NCBI GenBank assembly: GCA_900313235.1
Contig: OMQN01000010.1
Span: 1 to 50,780, forward strand
Direction: 5' to 3'
DNA length: 50,780 nt
From: an uncultured Prevotellaceae bacterium
Lineage (GTDB): Bacteria; Bacteroidota; Bacteroidia; Bacteroidales; Bacteroidaceae
In this document: piece by piece, positions 1 through 9,133 of the stretch
Layout: each line of letters starts with the position of its first letter
Numbering within the stretch: position 1 is the first letter of the stretch
The notes under the pieces: model-generated
What the model saw: only the letters and a program-made list of their open reading frames with translations
Database searches by the model: none
Told to the model about the DNA's origin: nothing
Made by a program: the position numbers and the translations under genes

Positions 1-282
<282 letters not shown>

Positions 283-301
283 TTATTAAATTTTGCGGCT
301 G

Positions 302-309
302 CAAAGTTA
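302..309 (-). promoter_or_regulatory. -7 box for the ABC-F gene
   Basis: Read on the minus strand this is TAACTTTG, a match to the Bacteroidota -7 element TAnnTTTG. It leaves a leader of about 30 bases before the ATG at 267. I see no good TTTG at the -33 distance. Confidence 0.5.
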
Positions 310-351
310 CAAAAAAATAATGATATACGCCACATTTTTACGTAACTATTT

Positions 352-705
352 CTATAATATGTCGTTAATGATGCTGGTGACATACGGTCGTTGCCAGTCT
401 TTCTCATGATAGCGCTGATCGTCGTATTGCAGAAGGTCCAGGTCTATGGTTACTGCCTCCTTGGTGCGACCAGTCTCTGCCTCCGTCTGTTTCAAGAGCT
501 GTTGCAGGTCGTCTACAGACAGCTCTGTATAGCCTGTCGCCAGCCGGTTCATATACCACCGTCCGCTGCCTTTGATGTCTGCCGTCCATAACATGCGGCT
601 GAGACGGCAGTTGTCCAGCAGAAAAGATAGGCGTTCTGATGCCCAATGGATATGTGCTGCCTGTCGACAGTTTGAACCTAATGCAATAATAACGCGGTGC
701 TTCAT
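352..705 (-). CDS. folK: Short HPPK-like protein (folate biosynthesis)
   Basis: Resembles 6-hydroxymethyl-7,8-dihydropterin pyrophosphokinase, which transfers pyrophosphate from ATP to the pterin in folate synthesis. Visible signatures are the N-terminal ALGSN motif (residues 9-13), a YMN segment near residue 51, and TIDLDLL near residue 86, where the two Asp are the Mg-binding pair of the family. At 117 residues it is shorter than usual HPPKs (about 160). The conserved C-terminal block after the DLD motif is reduced, and the usual W-x-P-R stretch before it is not obvious. It is the last gene of the operon that begins with the FGGY kinase; its ATG overlaps the fbp stop by four bases (ATGA), so translation is probably coupled. 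It could be a divergent active enzyme or a family member with reduced function. Confidence 0.75.
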   Translation of the reverse strand: MKHRVIIALGSNCRQAAHIHWASERLSFLLDNCRLSRMLWTADIKGSGRWYMNRLATGYTELSVDDLQQLLKQTEAETGRTKEAVTIDLDLLQYDDQRYHEKDWQRPYVTSIINDIL

Positions 706-2681
706 TTCGATTCGGTGATTATACCGTGACGATAGGCGTAGAGCAGCTGGCGCAGGTCTTCAATCTGCGAACGCAATTCTACGCCACGGTCGGTGTCGGC
801 CACCAGCATGCGGTGTGCAGATAGTTCCACGAGTTGTGTGGTAGACTTGATGTCCGTCCCTTTCTCGATGGCTTCTGATGCACTGGTAAATGGTTCATGC
901 TGAACGAGTTGGAAACCTCGGCTGTGGTAAACCAGCGTGTATCCCGCAATACCTGTCGTAGAGTGATATGCCTGCGAGAAACCGCCATCAATCACCATCA
1001 GTTTACCGTTAGCCTTGATGGGATTCTCACCTTTGGAAGCGTGTACAGGAACATGTCCGTTGATGATGTGTCTATGCTCTCCCTTGATGCCAAAAGCATC
1101 GAGAATACGGTCTACTACTTCTTCCGAGTCGCGTAGTTGGAAGTAATAGCCTTTCTCCTCCTTGAAGGTCTCCTTGTCTGTCAGGAAGTAGCGCTCGAAG
1201 GTAGCCATCTTTGACTTGTCGAAGAGAGGAGAATCCTTGCCGCACCAAAGGTAGAGGAAATAGTCGCGTGCATAGAGGCGCAACTCCTTCTCTGTATCAC
1301 TCTCGAAGGCTGCACGCACCAGCATGCCGATGTGGTGCATGAGTTTCTTGCCACTATAGCGCTTACCGTTGTAAAGTTCAACCTCTTTCAGTGAACCGTC
1401 TGCATTCAGTGGACACGAGGCATGGAACAGCAGGTTCTGGTTACAGATGGCATACATACAACCATGCGACAGTATCATCTTGATATGCTTCTGCAATTTC
1501 TCGCTGGCACGGAACGAGTGGTGCAGACGTTCCATCAGCTGATGCTCCTCGGGCGTCAACTCACAGGGATTCTTCGGGTCGATGGTGGGGAAGTTGTTGG
1601 AGCGCATCACATATTCCTTACCGTCCAGGACCAGTACGCCGCGCTCATAGTCTATATGGTCCAACAGACAGCGGTCCTCCATGCCCCACTCAGGACGACG
1701 CTTAAAGATCTGAGCCTCCTTCTTGAACTGGATAATCGCGATGGCCTTGTGCATCTGTGCTGTCAGTCGGATGTACTTCTCTTCCATTGTGTTGCCAGCC
1801 AGTAGGGTAGGGATGAACTCCTCACAGGGGTCGTCGCCGTAGACCTCCATAGCAAACGTTGCCAGTGGTACGAGATTGATGCCGTATGCTTCTTCGACGG
1901 TAGCCAGATTGGCATAGCGCAACGAGAGACGCAGCACGTTACAGATGCAGGCATTGTTGCCCGCTCCGGCACCCATCCACAGCATGTCGTGGTTGCCCCA
2001 CTGTATGTCCCATGAGTGATACTGCTTCAACGTGTCCAGAATGATGTGTGCACCTGGACCACGATCATAGATGTCGCCCAGAATGTGCAGCTGGTCGATG
2101 GCCAGGCGCTGGATGACATTACAGAGGGCTATGATAAAGTCGTCGGCACGTCCTGTAGAGATGATGGTGTCTACAATGACGCTGACGTAAGCAGCTTTGT
2201 CGTCATCGTCCGTTCGCTCGTGAAGCAGTTCCTCAATGATATAGGCAAAGTCCTCGGGCAATGACTTGCGCACCTTCGAACGGGTGTATTTCGATGACAC
2301 GTCGCGACAGACAGCCACCAGCCGATGGATGGTGATATGGTACCAGTCGTCGAGGTCGTCATTCTCAGCGGCTTTGATAAGTTCCAGTTTCTCTTCAGGA
2401 TAGTAGATGAGCGTACACAATTCGCGGCGTTCCTTGTCGCGGATGTCTCCAGCAAACAACTCACTCACCTTGCGGCGGATATTTCCAGAAGCATTCTTGA
2501 TGACATGCTTAAAGGCGGCACTCTCTCCGTGAAGGTCTGCCAGGAAATGCTCCGTACCCTTGGGCAGATTCAGGATAGCCTCCAAATTGATTATCTCTGT
2601 TGCTGCTGCAGCAATCGTCGGAAATGAAGTAGACAACAACCGCAGATAGTGCATGTCATGTTCTGAGAGTTGTTCTTTCAT
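702..2681 (-). CDS. fbp: Class III fructose-1,6-bisphosphatase
   Basis: Hydrolyses fructose-1,6-bisphosphate to fructose-6-phosphate in gluconeogenesis. At 659 residues it matches the large Firmicutes/Bacteroidota class III enzyme, not the 330-residue E. coli type. Metallophosphoesterase motifs are clear: DLHGE (49-53), GDIYDRGP (202-209), GNHD (229-232), and a late INGHVPV segment with a VIDGG motif, which together supply the metal ligands. It sits 24 bases after the half-GT4 gene with no promoter between them, so it is read in the same operon. A role in sugar-phosphate supply fits the upstream FGGY kinase and glycosyltransferase-like genes, but that link is inference. Confidence 0.95.
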   Translation of the reverse strand: MKEQLSEHDMHYLRLLSTSFPTIAAAATEIINLEAILNLPKGTEHFLADLHGESAAFKHVIKNASGNIRRKVSELFAGDIRDKERRELCTLIYYPEEKLELIKAAENDDLDDWYHITIHRLVAVCRDVSSKYTRSKVRKSLPEDFAYIIEELLHERTDDDDKAAYVSVIVDTIISTGRADDFIIALCNVIQRLAIDQLHILGDIYDRGPGAHIILDTLKQYHSWDIQWGNHDMLWMGAGAGNNACICNVLRLSLRYANLATVEEAYGINLVPLATFAMEVYGDDPCEEFIPTLLAGNTMEEKYIRLTAQMHKAIAIIQFKKEAQIFKRRPEWGMEDRCLLDHIDYERGVLVLDGKEYVMRSNNFPTIDPKNPCELTPEEHQLMERLHHSFRASEKLQKHIKMILSHGCMYAICNQNLLFHASCPLNADGSLKEVELYNGKRYSGKKLMHHIGMLVRAAFESDTEKELRLYARDYFLYLWCGKDSPLFDKSKMATFERYFLTDKETFKEEKGYYFQLRDSEEVVDRILDAFGIKGEHRHIINGHVPVHASKGENPIKANGKLMVIDGGFSQAYHSTTGIAGYTLVYHSRGFQLVQHEPFTSASEAIEKGTDIKSTTQLVELSAHRMLVADTDRGVELRSQIEDLRQLLYAYRHGIITESK

Positions 2682-2705
2682 AGTATTGTCCTTTTAGTTT
2701 CTACC

Positions 2706-3803
2706 TTATATTTTCAAATGGTTATCCATATGACTTCTCAAATGTCGTGACAGCCGGTCGTTGAGTGGCGGCATCGGCATGAGTCCCTCGTCTAGTCCTG
2801 TCAGGTCGCCAGCCAACTGCATGATGCGACGGGAGAAGTTGTAAAGGCGACGTTCTTTGAGTGCATCACACAACTGGTCTTCAGCACAGTCGTGGTTACG
2901 CAACTCCTTGTCCAGTTCCACCAGGTGAGACACTGTCAACTTGTGGTGCATTGCCAGTCGGCGAAGATGGCGGAAGGTAGCCATGAGACGATCGTTCTCC
3001 GTCGCAAACTGCATGCCGATGGCTTCTTCGATGCTTTTGGGAGCCTCATAACTGTCGGGCATAAAGCTGGGCATCTGTTGGATGTCGAAGTAGGGAGCGT
3101 CGATACGAAGGATGTTCAGCCCTCGTCTGACCGTCTCCGCAATCTGTTCCTGATGGGCATAGCAGTATAGCATGCGCCACTGGTTCTGGTCCGTGATGGT
3201 GACAAACGATTCGCCCAACCAGCGTTCATCGCCTGTGATACCCACCTTCAGCAATTGGCGCAGCGTGTCTTTTGTGCTGTCGTTCATCAGGGCTAATGGA
3301 TTGGAGTCCATAATTTTCCGGTATACTTTCCACGTCTGCTGAGCCATCTCCTGGGCATTGATGGTGTTCGTTATCAGACTGTTGCGAATGATGACCGTTC
3401 TGCGGTTCCATCCTAATTTGGCCATGCACTCTTCCTCCATTTTGCCCTGTACGACAACAGCATAAGCCTGTCGGATCATGATTTGCTGGAAGAATATCCG
3501 CTTGGGCAACTTCTCTTTCCAGTAGTTTTGATGCATCACCCACGGCTCCAATTGTCCATGAGGCGTTACGATGAGACGCGTACCTTTTCGTCTGGCCAGA
3601 CGAGCCACGCGATAAGCGGCATGCTGCCAGCATCCATGTATGTGCAACAGGTCGTAATGTCTGTCGCGCAACAATTGGAGTGCCTCCTGAACCGTTGTTG
3701 TCGATTCGTTGTCTGCATCTTGTCCCATCTGTTCACATAAGACCTTGACGTAGTCTGCGATGATGTCAGGGGCATTGCTGGCGTAGAAATGTAGTATCTT
3801 CAT
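2706..3803 (-). CDS. GT4-like protein lacking a recognisable donor domain
   Basis: The first 190 residues look like the N-terminal Rossmann half of a GT-B glycosyltransferase: MKILHFYA start, HIHGCWQ (54-60) and PHGQLEPW (81-88), a typical GT4 acceptor-domain motif. The remaining 170 residues look mostly alpha-helical and charged. I cannot find the GT-B donor-domain signatures (E-x7-E region, G-rich loop). The protein may therefore be a regulatory or partner protein, not a complete transferase. The ATG overlaps the stop of the upstream mini GT2 gene (ATGA at 3803-3800), so the two are probably translated together. I cannot name a substrate. Confidence 0.7.
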   Translation of the reverse strand: MKILHFYASNAPDIIADYVKVLCEQMGQDADNESTTTVQEALQLLRDRHYDLLHIHGCWQHAAYRVARLARRKGTRLIVTPHGQLEPWVMHQNYWKEKLPKRIFFQQIMIRQAYAVVVQGKMEEECMAKLGWNRRTVIIRNSLITNTINAQEMAQQTWKVYRKIMDSNPLALMNDSTKDTLRQLLKVGITGDERWLGESFVTITDQNQWRMLYCYAHQEQIAETVRRGLNILRIDAPYFDIQQMPSFMPDSYEAPKSIEEAIGMQFATENDRLMATFRHLRRLAMHHKLTVSHLVELDKELRNHDCAEDQLCDALKERRLYNFSRRIMQLAGDLTGLDEGLMPMPPLNDRLSRHLRSHMDNHLKI

Positions 3804-4435
3804 GAAAACAGATTCTTAAAGAATACGCCCACACCAAGTTTCATCTTTCTGCCTGCAGTTAGTCGTTGGTCGAAGAGTTTGATGGCATCCACTATCTGTT
3901 CTTTGTTGACTGCGATAGCGTCATACATACCGCGGCGCATGCGAAACCAACGGCCACGATGACCTCCACCACCTCGGCGTTCAGCCTTCAGTACCACGTT
4001 GGAGGCCTCTTCTATGTCGTCAAACAACTGATGGAGCACTTGTGGCGTTCCGTGCTTCAGGCGACAATATACCACCGTTACCGTGCCTTCTGCCAGTCCG
4101 GTGAGCCACTCGTTGACGAGGGGAGGGCGCGTGATATCTGCAAAGACAATACGCGACGACAGTGCAGCCTTGGCTCCAATGTTCAGTGCCAATTGCAGGC
4201 GACTCTTGTTGGGTACGCTCTTCGGAAGGAAGGTCGTGTACAGTTGGGGGGTACCTTCTTTGAAAAGTTTAAGTACGTCGGGGGTGTTGTCTGTCGATGA
4301 GTCGTCCACAACGATGACTTCTCCCTGTGAAGCACTTGCCACAGTCAGAAACTGTGGCAAGTTATGCTCAAGAGCTTCGGCTTGGTCATGTACGACGATG
4401 ACCACCGAAATAGTGTAATTTCCAGTTCTTCCCAC
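3800..4435 (-). CDS. Short GT2-like glycosyltransferase
   Basis: A 211-residue GT-A fold candidate. It has the family-2 N-terminal nucleotide-sugar signature, TISVVIVVHD followed by VVDDSSTDNT (42-51). The position where the metal-binding DxD usually lies reads FAD (98-100), so the motif is incomplete, and the downstream ED and QxxRW motifs are not seen. Length is below a normal GT2 domain (230-250 residues plus extensions). The chosen start is a GTG immediately after the TAA stop of the FGGY kinase (TAAGTG), giving zero spacing; a slightly later start is possible. It overlaps the next gene by four bases, which suggests a stoichiometric partnership with the half-GT4 protein. Confidence 0.7.
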   Translation of the reverse strand: MGRTGNYTISVVIVVHDQAEALEHNLPQFLTVASASQGEVIVVDDSSTDNTPDVLKLFKEGTPQLYTTFLPKSVPNKSRLQLALNIGAKAALSSRIVFADITRPPLVNEWLTGLAEGTVTVVYCRLKHGTPQVLHQLFDDIEEASNVVLKAERRGGGGHRGRWFRMRRGMYDAIAVNKEQIVDAIKLFDQRLTAGRKMKLGVGVFFKNLFS

Positions 4436-6025
4436 TTATTTCTTTGCGTCTACAGCAGCCTGCTCGATGGGCAGACAGTTCTTATAGTTCTCGATATACT
4501 TCTCGAAACCTGCGACATCTTCAGCAGTAGGAGCGATAGAAACACCAGTGTTACCTGCGAATACCACATCTTCGAGATAGTCGGCCAGCGATTTGCCGTT
4601 CTTGTTGATGAGGTAGCCAGCCAACAAGGCGATACCCCATGCACCACCTTCACCGGCGGTCTCCATCACACTGATAGGACTGTTCAATGCGGCAGCCAGC
4701 ATACGCTGACCTACGCCAGGCGTCTTGAAATATCCACCATGACCTGTGATGCGGTCTACCTTAATCTTCTCCTCCTTCAACAGGATGTCGTTACCAATCT
4801 TCAGCACACCGATGGCACCATACAGGTGAGCACGCATAAAGTTGGCCAGGTTAAACTTGTCGTTGGCAGAACGTACGAACATAGGACGACCCTCTGCCAG
4901 GCCAGTGACGGGTTCTCCGCTCACGTAGTTGTATGCCATCAAACCACCGCAGTCCGTGTCACCCTCCAGTGCTTTGTTGAACAGTTTGCCGTAGAGCTCG
5001 TTCATGTCGACGGGAATACCCAGCAGTTGCTGATACTCCTTGAACAGGCCCACCCAGGCGTTGATATCCGACGTACAGTTGTTGCAATGTACCATGGCAA
5101 CAAGACTGCCATCAGGTGTTGTTACCATATCAATCATCTCATATGGCTTGCTCAGCGGCTTCTCCAAAACAATCATCGAGAAGGAAGAAGTACCTGCCGA
5201 CACGTTACCCGTGCGTTGCTTCACAGCATTAGTGGCCACCATACCCGTACCAGCGTCGCCCTCAGGAGGACATACAGGAACGCCAGCCTTCAGATGTCCG
5301 CTGACATCCAGTTTCTTAGCACCCTCGGCCGTCAGCACACCAGCGTCCTCGCCGGCGTTGAGTGACTTAGGCAGGATATCCAGCAACTTCCAAGAGTAGC
5401 CCTTGGGAGCAATCAGTTTGTCAAATTTCTCCACCATCGTGGCATCGTAAGTCTTGGTGGCAGGGTCTACAGGTATCATACCCGAGGCGTCGCCTACACC
5501 CAGCACGAACTGGCCCGTCACCTGCCAGTGTACATAACCAGCCAATGTGGTCAGGTACTTAATGTCCTTCACGTGCTCGTTGTTTTCCAGAATGCACTCA
5601 TACAAGTGGCTGATGCTCCAGCGAAGGGGTATGTTATAGTTGAACAGCTCAGAGAGTTCTGCCGCAGCCTTACCGGTATTCGTGTTACGCCAGGTACGGA
5701 ATGGTACCAGGATTTCCTGTTTCTCGTTGAAGGCCATATAGCCGTGCATCATTGCCGAGAAACCAATGGCAGCCAGCGACTCAATCTCACAGTCGTACTG
5801 AGCCTTTACATCCTTGCGGAGGTCGGCATAGCAGTCTTGTAGACCCTTCCATATCAGGTCGATGCTGTAGGTCCACAGTCCATCGACGAGTTGATTTTCC
5901 CATTCGAACGATCCCTGAGCGATGGGTTTGTTCTCTTGGTCGATAAGAACGGCTTTGATACGTGTGGAACCAAATTCGATTCCCAGAATGGCTTTACCTG
6001 CCTCGATAGTTTGTTTTGCTGTCAT
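4436..6025 (-). CDS. FGGY-family carbohydrate kinase (ribulokinase/xylulokinase-like)
   Basis: Phosphorylates a sugar, probably a ketopentose, using ATP. The N-terminal phosphate-binding loop GIEFGSTR (15-22) and the C-terminal adenosine region (TGHGGYFKTPGVGQ, then AGEGGAWGIALLAGY) are typical FGGY features. Length is 529 residues. An ATG 35 codons upstream would add a non-conserved stretch, part of it inside the promoter, so I start at 6025. Bacteroidota ribulokinases (AraB) have this architecture, but no araA or araD lies nearby, so the substrate is open. It heads the operon FGGY, GT2, GT4-like, fbp, folK and has a near-consensus promoter. Confidence 0.88.
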   Translation of the reverse strand: MTAKQTIEAGKAILGIEFGSTRIKAVLIDQENKPIAQGSFEWENQLVDGLWTYSIDLIWKGLQDCYADLRKDVKAQYDCEIESLAAIGFSAMMHGYMAFNEKQEILVPFRTWRNTNTGKAAAELSELFNYNIPLRWSISHLYECILENNEHVKDIKYLTTLAGYVHWQVTGQFVLGVGDASGMIPVDPATKTYDATMVEKFDKLIAPKGYSWKLLDILPKSLNAGEDAGVLTAEGAKKLDVSGHLKAGVPVCPPEGDAGTGMVATNAVKQRTGNVSAGTSSFSMIVLEKPLSKPYEMIDMVTTPDGSLVAMVHCNNCTSDINAWVGLFKEYQQLLGIPVDMNELYGKLFNKALEGDTDCGGLMAYNYVSGEPVTGLAEGRPMFVRSANDKFNLANFMRAHLYGAIGVLKIGNDILLKEEKIKVDRITGHGGYFKTPGVGQRMLAAALNSPISVMETAGEGGAWGIALLAGYLINKNGKSLADYLEDVVFAGNTGVSIAPTAEDVAGFEKYIENYKNCLPIEQAAVDAKK

Positions 6026-6055
6026 AATACTTTTGTTTTTAGGGATAATTGATTG

Positions 6056-6087
6056 CAAAAGTACCTTTTTTTTTGCAAACAGCCAAA
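6056..6087 (-). promoter_or_regulatory. Promoter of the FGGY kinase operon
   Basis: On the minus strand: TTTG (6087-6084), 20-base spacer, TACTTTTG (6063-6056). This is a full match to the Bacteroidota TTTG/TAnnTTTG promoter, about 30 bases before the ATG at 6025, and it supports that start. Confidence 0.8.
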
Positions 6088-6154
6088 CATTTTTAATATT
6101 TTTGTACGCGCAATAAACAGAAATGGTCAAAAATACTCATTTCTGCGTGTCCTC

Positions 6155-8176
6155 TCACTTCAGTTCCAGTTCTTTCTGCAGTCTGACAATCTCGTCGCGA
6201 TACTGAGCAGCCTGTAGAAAATCGAGTTTCTTGGCAGCCTCTTTCATCAATCGTGTGGTTTGGGCAATACTCTTCTCCAACTGGGGCCGCGTCATCTGTT
6301 GGACGATGGGGTCAGCGGCAAAAGCGGCGGTTGTTGACTCCTTGTCGTTGGCTGTCGACTGTTGGCCATTGGCAGCTCGCTCTATCTCAACCAGCGAGAC
6401 AGATAGCGCCTTCTTGATTTGCGTCGGTGTGATGCCATGCTCTTCATTATATTTCAGCTGTTTGCTGCGACGACGTAGTGTCTCATCGATAGTCAGTTGC
6501 ATCGATGCCGTGATAGTGTCCGCATACATAATAACCTTGCCGTTCACGTTTCGGGCAGCACGACCCGCCGTCTGTGTCAGTGAACGATGAGAGCGCAAGA
6601 ATCCTTCCTTGTCGGCGTCCAGGATAGCTACCAGCGATACTTCTGGTAAGTCTAGGCCCTCACGCAACAGGTTGACACCCACCAGCACATCGTACGTGCC
6701 GTTGCGTAGGTTCTCCAGAATCTTCACACGGTCCAGCGTCGTTACTTCGCTATGGATGTATGCCGTCTGGATATTGTGGTTCAGCAGGTATTCCGACAAT
6801 TCTTCAGCCATTCGTTTGGTGAGCGTAGTTACTAACACACGTTCCTTCCGTTCTATACGCTGTTGAATCTCGTCCATGAGGTCGTCAATCTGATTTTCCG
6901 TGGGACGAACCTCAATCTCTGGGTCCAACAGTCCCGTGGGACGTATTACTTGTTCGACGACGACGCCCTCCGATTCCTGTAACTCGTAGTCGGCGGGCGT
7001 GGCCGATACGTAAATCACCTGTGGCGTTAACTCCTTGAACTCGTCAAAGGTCAGCGGACGGTTGTCGAAAGCTGCAGGCAGGCGGAAACCATATTCCACG
7101 AGGTTGGTCTTGCGGGCACGGTCGCCGCCGTACATCGCACCAATCTGAGGTACTGAGACGTGACTCTCGTCAATTACCATCAGGAAGTCTTCTGGGAAGA
7201 AGTCCAGCAGACAGTAGGGACGTTCTCCAGCCTGTCTGCCGTCGAAGTAGCGCGAGTAGTTTTCTATACCTGAGCAATGCCCCAATTCCTTCATCATCTC
7301 CATGTCGTACTCTACACGCTCCTTGATGCGCTGAGCCTTGATATTGTCGCCCAACTCCTCGAAGAACGCCACCTGCTTGACTAGGTCGTCCTGTATCTGG
7401 CGGATGGCAATGTTGGTTTGTTCCTGTGTTGTTGTAAAGAGGTTAGCAGGGTAGAGCTTGTATTCGTCAAACAGTGCCAAACGGTGCATGTCCACGCTGT
7501 CCAACTCCTCGATAGAATCTATCTCGTCGTCCCAGAAGGTAATGCGCAGCACGGCCTCACTATAGGCCATTGCGATGTCAACGACATCACCCTTTACGCG
7601 GAAGCAGCCACGCTTCAGTTCAATGTCGTTACGGGTGTATAGAGCTGATACTAATTTTCTTAACAATACGTTACGGTCGAGAATTTGCCCTCGATGAATC
7701 TCAATGACGTTTTCATTCAGCGCCACAGGACTCCCCATGCCATAAATACATGAAACAGAAGATACAACGATTACGTCTTTTCTACCTGACATCAAAGCAC
7801 TTACCGCACTCAGCCTGAGACGATCAATCTCTTCGTTGATGGCCAAGTCCTTCTCGATGTAGGTATCGGTGGTTGGCAAGTATGCCTCGGGTTGGTAGTA
7901 GTCATAATAACTGACATAATACTCCACGGCATTATCTGGAAAGAAACCCCTCATCTCCTCATACAACTGAGCTGCCAGCGTCTTGTTGTGTGAAAGAATG
8001 AGCACAGGTTTACCCACGTTGGCAATGACGTTGGCGATGGTAAACGTCTTACCAGAGCCCGTTACACCCAATAATACCTGTGCCTTGTCGCCACGCTGAA
8101 CGCCGTCCGTCAGTTGGCGTATTGCTTCGGGTTGATCACCTGTCGGTTTGTATGAAGAAGTCAGATTATAGTCCAT
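6155..8176 (-). CDS. uvrB: UvrABC excinuclease subunit B
   Basis: DNA-damage recognition helicase of nucleotide excision repair; it is loaded by UvrA and recruits UvrC. Walker A GVTGSGKT is at 37-44, the damage-verifying beta-hairpin YYDYYQPEAY at 90-99, and the DESH helicase box about half way along. Helicase motif VI (QTAGRAARN) and a C-terminal UVR motif region that binds UvrC follow. Length (673) is normal. The linker before the UVR motif holds a Q/N/T-rich segment (AANGQQSTANDKEST) coded by a simple repeat-like DNA stretch at about 6331-6380. It has its own -7 box only eight bases before the ATG, so the mRNA leader must be very short. Confidence 0.98.
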   Translation of the reverse strand: MDYNLTSSYKPTGDQPEAIRQLTDGVQRGDKAQVLLGVTGSGKTFTIANVIANVGKPVLILSHNKTLAAQLYEEMRGFFPDNAVEYYVSYYDYYQPEAYLPTTDTYIEKDLAINEEIDRLRLSAVSALMSGRKDVIVVSSVSCIYGMGSPVALNENVIEIHRGQILDRNVLLRKLVSALYTRNDIELKRGCFRVKGDVVDIAMAYSEAVLRITFWDDEIDSIEELDSVDMHRLALFDEYKLYPANLFTTTQEQTNIAIRQIQDDLVKQVAFFEELGDNIKAQRIKERVEYDMEMMKELGHCSGIENYSRYFDGRQAGERPYCLLDFFPEDFLMVIDESHVSVPQIGAMYGGDRARKTNLVEYGFRLPAAFDNRPLTFDEFKELTPQVIYVSATPADYELQESEGVVVEQVIRPTGLLDPEIEVRPTENQIDDLMDEIQQRIERKERVLVTTLTKRMAEELSEYLLNHNIQTAYIHSEVTTLDRVKILENLRNGTYDVLVGVNLLREGLDLPEVSLVAILDADKEGFLRSHRSLTQTAGRAARNVNGKVIMYADTITASMQLTIDETLRRRSKQLKYNEEHGITPTQIKKALSVSLVEIERAANGQQSTANDKESTTAAFAADPIVQQMTRPQLEKSIAQTTRLMKEAAKKLDFLQAAQYRDEIVRLQKELELK

Positions 8177-8184
8177 AAGTTCTG

Positions 8185-8192
8185 CAAAATTA
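8185..8192 (-). promoter_or_regulatory. -7 box of uvrB
   Basis: Minus strand TAATTTTG, with only eight bases between it and the uvrB ATG. A TTG lies 17 bases upstream instead of a full TTTG at 19-20, so the -33 element is weak. Confidence 0.6.
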
Positions 8193-8242
8193 CAAAATTA
8201 TTCCTAATTCAACGCCTTGAATCCTAATTTTTATCAAAAAAC

Positions 8243-8274
8243 TTTGTTTTTCTCAATATAATTATGTACTTTTG
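8243..8274 (+). promoter_or_regulatory. Promoter of bamD-rpoZ-DUF4293
   Basis: TTTG (8243-8246), 20-base spacer, TACTTTTG (8267-8274), a full Bacteroidota consensus match. The bamD ATG follows after 22 bases. Confidence 0.85.
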
Positions 8275-8296
8275 CACGTCCATTTCGAAATAACGC

Positions 8297-9124
8297 ATGA
8301 AGAAGAATGTTTTTCTCACACTTTTTGCTGTCGTCCTGTTCTCAGGATGCTCCAATGAGTTTAATAATATTTACAGGTCTACTGACATAGCCTACAAATA
8401 TGAATGTGCCAAAGAGTATTTTGCGAAAGGCAAATTCAATCAGGCGTCTATATTGTTGCAGGATGTGGTGACTTCGCAGAAGGGGCGCAGCGCGGCACAA
8501 GAAAGCCTTTATATGTTGGCATTGTCTGAATACAACAATCGTGACTACGAGGCTGCCAGTCAGACGTTCAAGAAGTATTTTTCCAGCTATCCTAAGGGCG
8601 ACTATGCTGAGCAGGCCGCTTTCTATATTGGTCAGTCACTCTTTGAGAGTGTTCCTGAGCCCCGTCTGGACCAGACTCCTACTGTAGGAGCCATTACCGC
8701 TTATCAGAACTTCATCGACTACTTCCCAGATTCTCAGCTGCGTGAAACGGCTCAGAAGCGCCTTTTCCTGTTGCAAGATAATCTGGTACAGAAAGAGTAT
8801 CTCTCTGCTAAGTTGTATTATAATCTGGGTGGCTACTTTGGCAATATCAACGATGGTACCGAGTCAAACTACGAGGCTTGTATCATCACTGCCCAGAATG
8901 CGTTGAAGACTTATCCGTACACCGACAAGCGTGAGGCTTTTGCCATACTCATCATGAAGAGCAAGTACTATCTTGCAAAGAATAGTTCAGAGGCTAAGAA
9001 AGTAGAGCGCTATCGCGATGCTGAAGACGAGTGCTACGGCTTCCTCACCGAGTTTCCTGAGTCTAAGGAAGCACCGACCGCTCAGGAGTATATCGAGAAA
9101 TGCAAGAAAATAACAAAAGATTAA
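8297..9124 (+). CDS. bamD: Outer membrane assembly lipoprotein BamD
   Basis: Periplasmic lipoprotein of the BAM complex, which folds beta-barrel proteins into the outer membrane with BamA. A short signal peptide ends in a lipobox, LFSGC, with the lipidated cysteine at residue 18. The rest consists of TPR-like helical repeats (KYECAKEYFAKGKFNQAS, LYMLALSEYNNRDYEAA, AITAYQNFIDYFPDS), which match BamD in order and in total length (275). It is the first gene of a three-gene operon, nine bases before rpoZ. In Bacteroidota this bamD-rpoZ-DUF4293 order is common, which supports the assignment. Confidence 0.95.
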   Translation: MKKNVFLTLFAVVLFSGCSNEFNNIYRSTDIAYKYECAKEYFAKGKFNQASILLQDVVTSQKGRSAAQESLYMLALSEYNNRDYEAASQTFKKYFSSYPKGDYAEQAAFYIGQSLFESVPEPRLDQTPTVGAITAYQNFIDYFPDSQLRETAQKRLFLLQDNLVQKEYLSAKLYYNLGGYFGNINDGTESNYEACIITAQNALKTYPYTDKREAFAILIMKSKYYLAKNSSEAKKVERYRDAEDECYGFLTEFPESKEAPTAQEYIEKCKKITKD

Positions 9125-9133
9125 TTTTAGAAT

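Noticed and set aside
4364-5365. A 333-codon open frame on the plus strand, antisense to the FGGY kinase
   Set aside because: It lies wholly within the well-supported kinase gene, shows no domain pattern, and is of the kind produced by codon bias on the opposite strand.
4436-6025. Naming the FGGY kinase araB
   Set aside because: The fold fits ribulokinase, but there is no arabinose gene nearby and the substrate cannot be read from the sequence.
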